Source: Chloroflexota bacterium (GTDB lineage Bacteria > Chloroflexota > Anaerolineae > Anaerolineales > Villigracilaceae). From it: a stretch of 41,409 nt of DNA. Positions 32,657 through 41,409 of the stretch are shown in pieces. Within the stretch, counting starts at the first letter, position 1, and the number at the start of each line of letters is the position of its first letter. The stretch spans positions 1 to 41,409 of the forward strand of contig JACAET010000062.1 of NCBI GenBank assembly GCA_013388685.1, in the 5' to 3' direction. The position numbers were made by a program, and so were the translations under genes. The notes beneath the pieces were generated by a model. The model saw nothing but the letters and a program-made list of their open reading frames with translations. It was not told the origin of the DNA and ran no database searches.

Positions 32657-33403
32657 TTACTCGATTGCATCCCGCAACTTCCTCGCCAGTTTGCCGAAGT
32701 GCGCGGTGAAGCGTATCGCTTCCTCACGCGGACGGGGGAGGTCCACCCTCATGTCCATTTTGATCGTGCCGGGACGCTGCGTCAACACCAGGACGCGGTC
32801 CGCCAGGAAGAGCGACTCGCTGATCGAATGCGTCACCATGATGACCGTCTTCTGGCGCGCCTGCCAGATGCGCGAAAGTTCCGTCCACATACGTTCGCGG
32901 GTCAGGGCATCCAGCGAACCGAAAGGCTCATCGAGCAGGAGCAGGTCGGGGTCATGAATGAGCGCACGGGCGATTGCCACGCGTTGCGCCATCCCGCCGG
33001 AGAGGTCGCGCGGGAGCGAGTGTTCGAATCCCTGCAATCCCACCAGTTCGATCATTTCGCGTGCTTTTCTGTGAGCGGAATGAGTGCCGTCGCCGCGAAT
33101 CTCCAGCGGGAGCGTGATGTTTTGAAGCACCGTGCGCCAGGGCATGAGGGTTGCCTGCTGAAAGACCATGCCGATGCGCGGATGTTGTTTGCGCGCAAAC
33201 GTGACCTGTCCGCTGGTGGGTTGCAGCAAACCGGCCATCACCCGCAGCAGAGTCGTCTTGCCCGAACCGGAAGGACCCAGCACGCAGATGAACTCACGCG
33301 GATGCACATCGAAGGAAACATCCCGCAGCGCGTGCAAGCCGCCGTTTTCATCGGGGAAGACGGTGGTCAGGTTGCGGACGGTCAAAATTGGAGGCTGGGT
33401 CAT
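32657..33403 (-). CDS. ABC transporter ATP-binding protein (NitT/TauT type), riboflavin transporter partner
   Basis: A 248-residue ATPase of the SsuB/TauB/ThiZ class. Walker A GPSGSGKTT (about residue 43), the Q-loop GMVFQQATLMPWRTV, the signature LSGGMAQR, Walker B LLLLDEPFGSLDA and the switch His in MVTHSISE are all present. It is the third gene after ribX and ribY in the FMN-riboswitch unit, although a 215-base repeat-filled gap lies between ribY and it. No Shine-Dalgarno sequence is visible just before the ATG (the sequence before it is an A-run from a repeat), so expression may depend on read-through coupling. It would energise the riboflavin (or related) uptake system. Confidence 0.92.
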   Translation of the reverse strand: MTQPPILTVRNLTTVFPDENGGLHALRDVSFDVHPREFICVLGPSGSGKTTLLRVMAGLLQPTSGQVTFARKQHPRIGMVFQQATLMPWRTVLQNITLPLEIRGDGTHSAHRKAREMIELVGLQGFEHSLPRDLSGGMAQRVAIARALIHDPDLLLLDEPFGSLDALTRERMWTELSRIWQARQKTVIMVTHSISESLFLADRVLVLTQRPGTIKMDMRVDLPRPREEAIRFTAHFGKLARKLRDAIE

Positions 33404-33425
33404 TTTTTTTAACCACGAAGGACGT

Positions 33426-33483
33426 AAAGGTCACGAAGGTTACACTGTGAAGGGTCTAGTCCATTGGGTTCTTCGTGTCCTTT
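33426..33483. repeat. Dispersed palindromic repeat (ACCACGAAGG type)
   Basis: AAAGGTCACGAA (33426-33437) and TTCGTGTCCTTT (33472-33483) pair at 11 of 12 positions. This is the repeat whose translation reads NHEGxxGHEG, common in this lineage. It lies directly upstream of the ATPase gene. Confidence 0.65.
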
Positions 33484-33543
33484 GGGGTAACAGTTTACGG
33501 AATTCTGTTGTAAAGATGCCCAATGGCATGGAGTATCGCCTTT

Positions 33544-33593
33544 CCCCTCACCTCTTGCCCCTCTCCCGCTGGGAGAGGGGTTGGGGTGAGGGT
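33544..33593. repeat. GC-rich dispersed palindrome
   Basis: Nested inverted repeats: CCCTCACC pairs with GGGGTGAGGG, and CCCCTCTCCC with GGGAGAGGGG around GCT. The same arms occur inside the valS coding region at 39703-39755 and, shorter, near 35560. Confidence 0.75.
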
Positions 33594-33618
33594 GAAAAAG
33601 GGTTCTGCAACAGAGCCT

Positions 33619-34599
33619 TTACGGAACGAATTCGTTCGTAAACGCCTTGCTCAAATCCAGCGATTCGGTGAGCAAGCCCATATCGAGCAAAACAGACTGC
33701 ATGTTCTCCCAGGCTTGCGGGTCAGAGTAGCCGAGGCGCTCTGCATGCCACTGCTCGAGGGAGGTGGTCAGCACCTGCTTTTGCACGTCCGCATCGAGAT
33801 CGGCAAAGTTGGGAATGTACGCCGCGCTCAACTCAAACGCTTCATCGGGATGGTCGAGCGTGTATTGCAGTCCCTTCAGGAACGCGCCGACGAATGCCCG
33901 CACCATTTCGGGATTCTCGGCAATCCTCTTTTCGCTGGTGAGCAGACCGTTGGCGGCAAGTTGAGCGTAATCTGCCACGCGGATTTCGGTCACGGCGATG
34001 CCGCGTGCGCGCAGTTGAATCGGCTCATTGGCGGAATATCCCACCACAATCTCCTGCTGTCCCGCCGCCATCGCCTCCACCTGATTGAAACCGATGGCAT
34101 CCAGCGTCACATCTGCCTCGGTCAGTTTGCCCGCATTCAACAGGGCGCGCAAGCCAATGTAATTTGCGCCGAACAAACCCGGCAGACCGATCTTCCTGCC
34201 CGTCAAATCCTGCGGCACAATCACCCCCGCTTCGCTCTTTGCCACCACCGAAACGGGATACTGCTGATACCACGCCGCCACATACGTCACGGGCAACCCC
34301 TGCGCGCGCGCCAGCAACACCTGCTCGCCCGAAACCACCGCAAACGGCAGTTCGCCCGCCGCCACCAGTTCCACGCCCTTGGTCTCGAAAGAATAATCGA
34401 ACTCGATTTCAAACCCCGCCTCTTTGAAATAGCCCTTTTCGACGGCAACGTAGAACGGAGCATACTGGATGTTGGGGATGTACCCCATCGGCAGGCGGAC
34501 CTTCGTCAACGCGCCCGCTTCATTCTGGACCTCGGACCTGCCACAGCCCGCCAAAGCGACTGCCAGCCCGAGCATGAGTAAAACAAACTTACGGAACAT
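33619..34599 (-). CDS. ribY: ABC transporter substrate-binding lipoprotein, RibY-like (NMT1/THI5 family)
   Basis: A 326-residue lipoprotein with lipobox LAGC (Cys19) after MFRKFVLLMLGLAVALAG. The mature part belongs to the NMT1/THI5 (PF09084) binding-protein family: LPMGYIPNIQYAPFYVAVEK, KGYFKEAGFEIEFDY, PFAVVSGEQVLLARAQGLPV and LTGRKIGLPGLFGANYIG. It sits between a permease gene and an ATPase gene of the same strand, behind an FMN riboswitch. In Chloroflexota, riboflavin transporters of this layout are known as RibXY, so riboflavin is the likely ligand; thiamine-precursor binding (ThiY-like) is the alternative, made unlikely by the FMN riboswitch. Confidence 0.85.
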   Translation of the reverse strand: MFRKFVLLMLGLAVALAGCGRSEVQNEAGALTKVRLPMGYIPNIQYAPFYVAVEKGYFKEAGFEIEFDYSFETKGVELVAAGELPFAVVSGEQVLLARAQGLPVTYVAAWYQQYPVSVVAKSEAGVIVPQDLTGRKIGLPGLFGANYIGLRALLNAGKLTEADVTLDAIGFNQVEAMAAGQQEIVVGYSANEPIQLRARGIAVTEIRVADYAQLAANGLLTSEKRIAENPEMVRAFVGAFLKGLQYTLDHPDEAFELSAAYIPNFADLDADVQKQVLTTSLEQWHAERLGYSDPQAWENMQSVLLDMGLLTESLDLSKAFTNEFVP

Positions 34600-34624
34600 A
34601 GAAACTCCTTATACTGTTTTTTTT

Positions 34625-34778
34625 GTAACTACTCAGCCCTGTATCAAAACTGTTCTGCATGTCATTGCGAGGAGAGCGCTCTTTGCGACGAAGCAATCCC
34701 CAAGCGGTCAATCTGGCCTGATAAATGGGAGATTGCTTCGCCAAAAAACGGCTCGCAATGACGTGGCTGAGTAGTTAC
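34625..34778. mobile_element. 154-bp MITE-like element between ribX and ribY
   Basis: The ends are perfect 14-bp inverted repeats: GTAACTACTCAGCC (34625-34638) and GGCTGAGTAGTTAC (34765-34778). Inside is a second pair, GTCATTGCGAG (34661-34671) with CTCGCAATGAC (34752-34762), and further GAAGCAATC/GATTGCTTC complementarity. T-rich runs border both ends. No transposase is encoded. The inner part matches the repeat at 40426-40505. Confidence 0.75.
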
Positions 34779-34789
34779 GTTTTTTACAT

Positions 34790-35548
34790 TCAAACGTTCG
34801 AACGTTCCTGCCACTTCAAGAATTTATTCTCCAGAAATCTCACAATCCCATACAACGCCAGCGCCAGCGCAATCAAGGTGAAGACCGCCACGAAGACCAT
34901 CGGCGTATCGTATTGAAAGTCGCCCACCTGCAGCAAAAAGCCGAGACCTTCCTCCGCGTCCACCAGCTCGCCCACGATTGCGCCGATGACCGAGAGCGTG
35001 GCGCCGATGCGCAAGCCGCCGAGGAAGACGGGCAGCGAAGCAGGTACCTCCACCTTCCACAGGATTTGCGCCCGCGTGGCATGGAGCGAATGCATCAGGT
35101 CGTAGAGAGCCGTTGGCACTGCACGCACTCCCACAACGGTGTTGACCAGCACCGGGAAGAACACAATCAGCGCGCAGATGACCACCTTCGAGAGGATGCC
35201 GTCTCCCAGCCAGATGACCAGCAGCGGCGCAATTGCAATAACCGGAATCGCCTGACTTGCCACCAGGTATGGCGACAGCGCCTTTTCCAGCGAGCGTGAT
35301 TTGGCGAGGAGATACCCAACCACAGTGGCAAAGGTCACGCCTGCCAGCAAGCCCAGCAGAATCTCGGTCAGGGTAATCCAGGTGTGGTATTGCAGGCTCC
35401 CGTCGCCGACGGCGCGCAGGAAACGCGTCCACACGCTGAGCGGGGAGGGCAGGATGAAGTTCGGGATTCCGCTGTAGCGCGTGAGCAGGTGCCATCCGAG
35501 CAGGAAGGCGGGAAGGGAAAGCAAGACAGGTAAAAAGCGTTTGATCAT
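34790..35548 (-). CDS. ribX: ABC transporter permease, RibX-like
   Basis: A 252-residue permease of the BPD_transp_1 family (SsuC/ThiX/RibX type). Six membrane helices can be seen, with LPSPLSVWTRFLRAVGDGSL in the N-terminal third typical of this class. The cytoplasmic EAA-like loop is DLMHSLHATRAQILWKVEVP, followed by ASLPVFLGGLRIGATLSVIG. It is the first gene after the FMN riboswitch and its terminator, so FMN should switch off the transporter. ribY follows after a MITE-like insertion. The start ATG at 35548 has weak ribosome-binding support (GTGAGAAAAG). Confidence 0.88.
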   Translation of the reverse strand: MIKRFLPVLLSLPAFLLGWHLLTRYSGIPNFILPSPLSVWTRFLRAVGDGSLQYHTWITLTEILLGLLAGVTFATVVGYLLAKSRSLEKALSPYLVASQAIPVIAIAPLLVIWLGDGILSKVVICALIVFFPVLVNTVVGVRAVPTALYDLMHSLHATRAQILWKVEVPASLPVFLGGLRIGATLSVIGAIVGELVDAEEGLGFLLQVGDFQYDTPMVFVAVFTLIALALALYGIVRFLENKFLKWQERSNV

Positions 35549-35593
35549 TGTGTATCTTTTCTCACCCGTCCTTCAGGGGCAGGGGTGAGGTCG

Positions 35594-35624
35594 AAACAAA
35601 AAGCGCCGCGAAGGTTCGGGGCGC
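35594..35624 (-). terminator. Riboswitch-controlled intrinsic terminator
   Basis: On the minus strand GCGCCCCGAA pairs with TTCGCGGCGC (one C-C mismatch) and is followed by TTTTTGTTT. Its 5' arm contains GCCCCGAA, the exact complement of TTCGGGGC in the riboswitch P1/J region, so pairing with that segment would form an anti-terminator when FMN is absent. Confidence 0.7.
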
Positions 35625-35656
35625 AGAATCAGGACTCGGCGAAGTCTGAACCGAAT

Positions 35657-35693
35657 GACCGTCCCGAAAACAAAGCGCGTTTTCGGGACGGTC
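35657..35693 (-). other. 14-bp perfect hairpin between riboswitch and terminator
   Basis: GACCGTCCCGAAAA (35657-35670) and TTTTCGGGACGGTC (35680-35693), with a 9-base loop. There is no T-run after it on the minus strand. It may be part of the switching region or another copy of the CCGTCCCGAA hairpin family seen near 8160, 35889 and 37562. Confidence 0.55.
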
Positions 35694-35720
35694 AAATCAG
35701 ACTCGTATAGAGCGTACGTG

Positions 35721-35860
35721 ACCTTCTTCTATCCAGACTGTTACTGTCGGCTCCGGAGTTTCACCGGATCATGCCCGCTTTCCCAAAGAGGAAAGACGTT
35801 CCACCCAAACAGGCTCGTGGGCTGTACCACCGATCGGGAATTGCACCCTGCCCCGAAGGT
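35721..35860 (-). promoter_or_regulatory. FMN riboswitch (RFN element)
   Basis: Read on the minus strand, the conserved RFN blocks appear in order: CTTCGGGGCAGGGTG, AATTCCCGATCGGTGGTA, AGCCCACGAGCC, ATCCGGTGAAACTCCGG, AGCCGACAGT and AGTCTGGATAGAAGAAGG. CCTTC (plus 35855-35859) and GAAGG (plus 35722-35726) close P1. A variable P4-like hairpin (TTTCCTCTTTGGGAAA) sits in the middle. The riboswitch starts about 10 bases after a -10 element and precedes ribX, so FMN binding should favour the terminator at 35594-35624 and lower transporter expression. Confidence 0.95.
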
Positions 35861-35879
35861 TGAATATTTGATTGTTGTG

Positions 35880-35885
35880 ATTATA
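35880..35885 (-). promoter_or_regulatory. -10 element of the riboswitch-ribX transcript
   Basis: TATAAT on the minus strand; transcription would begin near 35873, a few bases before P1. The -35 would fall in the adjoining hairpin and is weak. Confidence 0.6.
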
Positions 35886-35888
35886 CAC

Positions 35889-35923
35889 CGTCCCGAAGGT
35901 TTTGAACCTTCGGGACGTTTTTT
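35889..35923 (+). terminator. 13-bp perfect hairpin with plus-strand T-run next to the M32 stop
   Basis: CGTCCCGAAGGTT (35889-35901) pairs with AACCTTCGGGACG (35905-35917), followed on plus by TTTTTT. On the minus strand it stands 8 bases past the carboxypeptidase stop, with the A-run before it and no T-run after it. It may work in either direction or separate the two leftward units. The same stem core occurs near 8165 and 37570. Confidence 0.6.
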
Positions 35924-35924
35924 G

Positions 35925-37439
35925 TTATAGCGTATACAGCGCGCCGTATTTGGTCTTGAGATATTGAATGTACGGTGCGATGGTGAGCGGGCTGCCGCTG
36001 GCGCGTTCGATGATTTCGGGCGCGGTGTATTTGCTCCCATGGCGGTAGATGTTTTCGCGCAGCCAGCCGTGCAAGGTGCTGAATTTGCCTTGTTTCATTT
36101 CATCGGGGATGGACGGATGCGCCTTGAGCGCCGCGCTGTAGAATTGAGCGGACAGGATGTTGCCGAGGGTGTAGCCCTGGAACGAGCCGCCGATGACGCC
36201 TCCGTACCAGTGGACATCCTGGAGGACGCCGTCGCTGTCGTTTGGGGGGACGATGCCGAGGTCTTGTTCGAAGCGTTCGTTCCATGCTTCTGGCAGGTCG
36301 CGGATGGAGAGTGTCCCTTCGAGCAGCTGCAGTTCGAAGTCGAAGCGCAGCATTACATGCAGGTTGTAGGTGACTTCGTCGGCGTCGGTGCGGATGAGCG
36401 ATTTTTCGACCTTGTTGATGGCGGCGTAGAAGGTGTCGAGGGAAACGTCTTTGAGTTGTTCGGGGAATTTTGCCTGGAGTTTGGGATACATGTGCTCCCA
36501 AAAGCCGCGGCTCCTGCCGACGATGTTTTCCCACAGCCGCGATTGCGATTCATGCACGCCCGCGCTGGTTCCGCCGCCGAGGGGCAGTCCCTCGTAAGAC
36601 GGGTCTATGCCCTGTTCGTACATGGCGTGACCGGCTTCGTGCATGTTGCTGAAGAGGCAGTCGCCGAAGTCGTTTTCCTTGACGCGCGTGGTGATGCGTA
36701 CGTCGCCCAGCGAGAACTTGGTCATGAAAGGGTGATGGGTCTTGTCAATGCGCCCGCGGTTGAAGTCGTAGCCAAGCAGTTTCACCACTTCCGCGCCAAA
36801 TGCCAGCTGGTCGGCTTCGGGGTAATGTTTGTGCAAAACGGAATTGTCGGCAGGCGGCTGGGAGGTGATGGCGCGCACGATGGGCACAAGTTGTTCGCGT
36901 AGTTCGGCAAACAGGGCGCGGACGCTGGAGGCTTTCATGCCGTAATCGGCAAAGTCAATCAGCGGGTCGGCGATGTGTTCGTAACCGGGGAAGAAATCTG
37001 CCAGTTGGCGGCTGAGGTCGAGGGTCTTTTCGAGGTTGCCGCGCACACGGGCGAAGTCGTTGGCAGGACGCGCCTCCGTCCACTCCTGATAAGACCTGGC
37101 GGCATGTTCGTTCAACTCGCCGATGAATTTGGGCGGTATTTTGAGGGCGCGTTCGTATTCGCGGCGGGTGACGCGGATCAGGCTGGCGTCGTCGGAGTCG
37201 TAGGGCAGGCTTTCTTCGTAGGAACGCAGGTCGTCGAGCAGTTTGCCGATTTTCTTGTCGGTGAATTTTTCCTGCGCCATTTGCGCCATCATCGCAGACT
37301 GGCGTCCGCGCGCGGCTGCGCCGCCGGGCGGCATGTAGGTGGCTTGATCCCAGCCGAGCAGGGCATTGATGTGGTTGAGGTCGCCCACTTCGAGTAAGCG
37401 GGTCTTGAGTTCCTGTAGTTTCTTTTCTGCTTTTGCCAT
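35925..37439 (-). CDS. M32-family metallocarboxypeptidase (carboxypeptidase Taq type)
   Basis: A 504-residue cytosolic zinc carboxypeptidase that removes C-terminal residues of peptides. The active-site motif is HEAGH at 267-271, and the third ligand region is GVHESQSRLWENIVGRS (His296, Glu297). DQATYMPPGGAAARGRQ in the N-terminal part and RIDKTHHPFMTKFSLGDVRIT are family signatures (PF02074). Length matches Taq carboxypeptidase 1. The ATG follows TGGAGA. It stands alone, read leftward between the riboswitch unit and valS, with a TTGATACAAT-like promoter sequence near 37480. Confidence 0.95.
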   Translation of the reverse strand: MAKAEKKLQELKTRLLEVGDLNHINALLGWDQATYMPPGGAAARGRQSAMMAQMAQEKFTDKKIGKLLDDLRSYEESLPYDSDDASLIRVTRREYERALKIPPKFIGELNEHAARSYQEWTEARPANDFARVRGNLEKTLDLSRQLADFFPGYEHIADPLIDFADYGMKASSVRALFAELREQLVPIVRAITSQPPADNSVLHKHYPEADQLAFGAEVVKLLGYDFNRGRIDKTHHPFMTKFSLGDVRITTRVKENDFGDCLFSNMHEAGHAMYEQGIDPSYEGLPLGGGTSAGVHESQSRLWENIVGRSRGFWEHMYPKLQAKFPEQLKDVSLDTFYAAINKVEKSLIRTDADEVTYNLHVMLRFDFELQLLEGTLSIRDLPEAWNERFEQDLGIVPPNDSDGVLQDVHWYGGVIGGSFQGYTLGNILSAQFYSAALKAHPSIPDEMKQGKFSTLHGWLRENIYRHGSKYTAPEIIERASGSPLTIAPYIQYLKTKYGALYTL

Positions 37440-37510
37440 GGGGTCTCCAGTCTGTGAAGGGATTGTGCTTATTGTATCAACAATTGAAAATCAGAACCTC
37501 CCGCGTACCG

Positions 37511-37542
37511 AAAAAAACAGGTCATGTTTGAAACGTGACCTG
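37511..37542 (-). terminator. Intrinsic terminator of valS
   Basis: On the minus strand CAGGTCACGTTT pairs with AAACATGACCTG (one mismatch, single-base spacer) and is followed by TTTTTTT. It lies about 105 bases past the valS stop, beyond the 90-bp repeat. Confidence 0.8.
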
Positions 37543-37561
37543 CGTGATCCTACTTTAGACC

Positions 37562-37648
37562 GTTGAAACGTCCCGAAGGTTTTACAAAGGGCAATTTTGG
37601 CGGTAAAGCCAACCTTCGGGACGCTTTTTCCGCTATCCCGAGCTGACG

Positions 37649-37651
<3 letters not shown>
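37562..37651. repeat. 90-bp hairpin repeat (copy 2) overlapping the valS stop codon
   Basis: Almost the same sequence as 8160-8251: the first 23 bases are identical, as are GCAATTTTGGC, AACCTTCGGGA, GCTTTTTCCGCT and CTGACGTTA. The last three bases (TTA on plus) are the valS stop codon, so the element supplies the end of the gene. Confidence 0.85.
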
Positions 37652-40405
<2,754 letters not shown>

Positions 40406-40425
40406 TCGCGCTCCTTGATTGTAGA

Positions 40426-40505
40426 TGTCATTGCGGGTCGCCGAAGGCGACGAAGCAATCCCCTCACAGCCGGAGATTGCTTCGGGCTTCGCCCTCGCAA
40501 TGACA
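40426..40505. repeat. 80-bp palindromic repeat between the T-box terminator and the valS start
   Basis: TGTCATTGCG (40426-40435) and CGCAATGACA (40496-40505) are perfect ends, with GAAGCAATC/GATTGCTTC inside. It corresponds to the core of the MITE-like element at 34625-34778. It separates the T-box terminator from the ribosome-binding site. Confidence 0.75.
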
Positions 40506-40510
40506 CATTA

Positions 40511-40740
40511 AATAAAATACGCCTCGTCCAGCAAGAGGACGAAGCGTGCGCTCCGCGGTACCACCTCAATTCATTGGGGTAGTCTCATAGTCTCTGGTCT
40601 TATCGTCTCATGGTCTTGGCTATTCGACACCATCAGACGATTTGACGATTGACTACCCAATGCTCTCTGTGGCTGACCATCATCAGCCTGCGCGGTAACG
40701 GGCGCGCCCGTGATGTTCTAGTTGCCAGTGATCAGTGATC
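40511..40740 (-). promoter_or_regulatory. T-box leader of valS
   Basis: The minus strand holds the T-box signature GAGGTGGTACCGCGGAGCG (TGGTACCGCGG at 40563-40553), which binds the free 3' end of uncharged tRNA. A terminator follows at once: CGCTTCGTCC pairs with GGACGAGGCG (plus 40546-40520), then TATTTTATTT. Just upstream a stem CATTGGGTAGTC/GACTACCCCAATG (plus 40651-40662 and 40572-40584) carries an extended arm made of repeat-like pieces (GACTATGAGAC, CCATGAGACG). GCCACAGAGAGC and CACGGGCGCGCCCGTTA lie before it. Uncharged tRNA-Val should allow read-through into valS. The specifier codon could not be assigned by eye. Confidence 0.85.
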
Positions 40741-40809
40741 AACGGCGTTCTTCATCAATTGGATCCAAGCGACTTCGGCGGCTTTCGGCTGTGGAGGCTT
40801 CCAGCGTGT

Positions 40810-40907
40810 GGTCTCGATACAGGTTTCGTTTCACTCAACCCTACTCGACCACCACCTCCGTCTCTATCAGCGTTTTGGTCTCGATACGGCCTTCGGCCTA
40901 CTCGACC
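40810..40907. repeat. Two copies of the GGTCTCGATAC...TACTCGACC repeat in the valS leader
   Basis: GGTCTCGATAC at 40810-40820 with TACTCGACC at 40842-40850, and again at 40877-40887 with 40899-40907. The second is a compact palindrome with the loop GGCCTTCGGCC. A related unit lies between cbiM and cbiQ (2953-3001). They enlarge the transcribed leader upstream of the recognisable T-box core. Confidence 0.65.
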
Positions 40908-40939
40908 AGCGCCGCTTACTACTCCTGGATGTGAGGGGG

Positions 40940-40968
40940 ATTATACGCGGGAGGGAAATGCGAGTCAA
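40940..40968 (-). promoter_or_regulatory. Strong promoter of the valS transcript
   Basis: Minus strand TTGACT (plus 40963-40968), a 17-base spacer and a perfect TATAAT (plus 40940-40945). Transcription near 40933 gives a leader of about 530 bases before the valS ATG. Confidence 0.85.
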
Positions 40969-40979
40969 GCCGTTAAATT

Positions 40980-41026
40980 GACCTGCCGCGGGGATTCGTG
41001 ATCCCAGGCGGCAGGTCTCTTTTATA
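40980..41026 (+). terminator. GACCTGCCGC hairpin between the edge element and the valS promoter
   Basis: GACCTGCCGC (40980-40989) pairs perfectly with GCGGCAGGTC (41008-41017) and is followed on plus by TCTTTTATATTT. On the minus strand it lies just before the valS promoter and may also stop transcription coming from the right. Confidence 0.7.
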
Positions 41027-41144
41027 TTTGCCCGGCCGAACGAATCGGCGCAGCCAGGAGCACGGTCCACCATCTCTCTCGTTTGGGCGCCTCGTCTGCG
41101 AGTCTAAGGCGCCAGGGCGTTCAACGCGCAGAATTTCCGGCTGG

Positions 41145-41181
41145 ATAAACCCCAAAGGCCTTGAAAGCCTTCGAGGTTTAT
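41145..41181. other. Imperfect hairpin after the Asn-rich element
   Basis: ATAAACCCCAAAGGCC and AGCCTTCGAGGTTTAT pair with a few mismatches or wobbles. It stands about 25 bases past the GFRVVVAH segment on the minus strand. In diversity-generating retroelements a hairpin often follows the variable region; here this is only suggestive. From 41027 to 41144 I see nothing else. Confidence 0.45.
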
Positions 41182-41409
41182 TTCCTGATACGGAGAGGCG
41201 TGAGCGACCACCACACGAAAACCCTGATTGTGGTTACGGTTATCAGGATTGTTCCTGTTGCGGTACGCACAGCGGGCGTTCCTATTGTTGTTGAGGAACG
41301 AGCCGCCGCGCACCACGCGGCCGTTTCGACCGGCCCCCGCGATCCGAGAATCGCAATGCCAGTGTATCACAAAATCGCGTTGGGGGAGGGCAAGCCCTCC
41401 CCCAAACCC
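41182..41409 (-). other. Possible diversity-generating-retroelement template (or SUMF1-like fragment), open at the window edge
   Basis: The minus-strand frame is open from the edge and reads RVVRGGSFLNNNRNARC, then AYRNRNNPDNRNHNQGFRVV. This is the C-terminal core of a formylglycine-generating-enzyme/C-type-lectin fold. Ten of 23 consecutive codons before GGT are AAC or AAT, as in DGR template repeats, whose adenines are the mutated positions. The part before it (LALPQRDFVIHWHCDSRI) does not look like a SUMF1 domain (no GNVWEW motif), so an intact FGE-like gene is unlikely. The frame continues to a stop at 41104. No reverse transcriptase or Avd gene is in the window. A truncated SUMF1 gene is the main alternative. 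Confidence 0.45.

Noticed and set aside
33020..33040. GTGTTCGAATCCCTGC resembling a tRNA T-arm
   Set aside because: It lies inside the ABC ATPase coding region and no cloverleaf can be built around it.
40426..40505. CRISPR-like or tRNA-like structure upstream of valS
   Set aside because: It is a single palindrome with no spacers; it matches the core of another dispersed repeat in the window.

Overview
The window looks like a chromosomal segment of an Anaerolineae-type Chloroflexota. I infer this from gene content (a DnaE with a Pro-rich C-terminal extension, a DUF2277 protein, a penicillin-binding lipoprotein with an NTF2-like domain, a RibXY-type riboflavin ABC transporter behind an FMN riboswitch), from TP-rich lipoprotein linkers, and from the density of short palindromic repeats between genes. 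There is no rRNA, tRNA, CRISPR array, transposase or phage gene.

Layout, left to right. 1-777: a secreted CAP-domain protein running off the left edge. 1.4-4.4 kb: a leftward fur-cbiM-cbiQ-cbiO operon (Ni/Co ECF transporter with its own Fur-family regulator and a dyad operator). 4.7-6.3 kb: a class 3 lipase and a small membrane protein. 6.6-8.1 kb: enoyl-CoA hydratase translationally coupled to an AAC(3)-family acetyltransferase. 8.3-12.2 kb: dnaE. 12.5-18.3 kb: a leftward six-gene phospho-signalling operon (Ser/Thr kinase with PQQ-like propeller, PP2C phosphatase, DnaJ-VWA fusion, zinc-ribbon FHA protein, small conserved protein, OmpR-type response regulator). 18.4-29.9 kb: mostly rightward housekeeping genes (metallophosphoesterase, ParB-like protein, DapA-family aldolase, lipM, PhnD-like lipoprotein, maf, PBP2-like lipoprotein, rsgA, holB, DUF2277), with leftward DUF4230, HIT and xpt genes among them. 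29.9-32.6 kb: an AT-rich island with three envelope proteins. 32.7-35.9 kb: a leftward riboflavin ABC transporter (ribX, ribY, ATPase) under an FMN riboswitch. 35.9-40.9 kb: an M32 carboxypeptidase, then valS preceded by a T-box leader. Right edge: an asparagine-codon-rich stretch that resembles a diversity-generating-retroelement template.

The points most worth attention are: (1) the kinase operon, whose promoter lies inside the longest reading frame, so that the kinase probably starts at a CTG codon; (2) valS, which carries palindromic or repeated DNA in-frame at three loop positions and repeats of other families in its T-box leader; (3) the FMN riboswitch plus ABC transporter; (4) the possible DGR template at the edge; (5) a 90-bp hairpin repeat found at the 3' ends of both dnaE and valS; (6) a 154-bp MITE-like element with perfect 14-bp terminal repeats between ribX and ribY. 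Positions and motifs were read by eye; no alignment or folding software was run.
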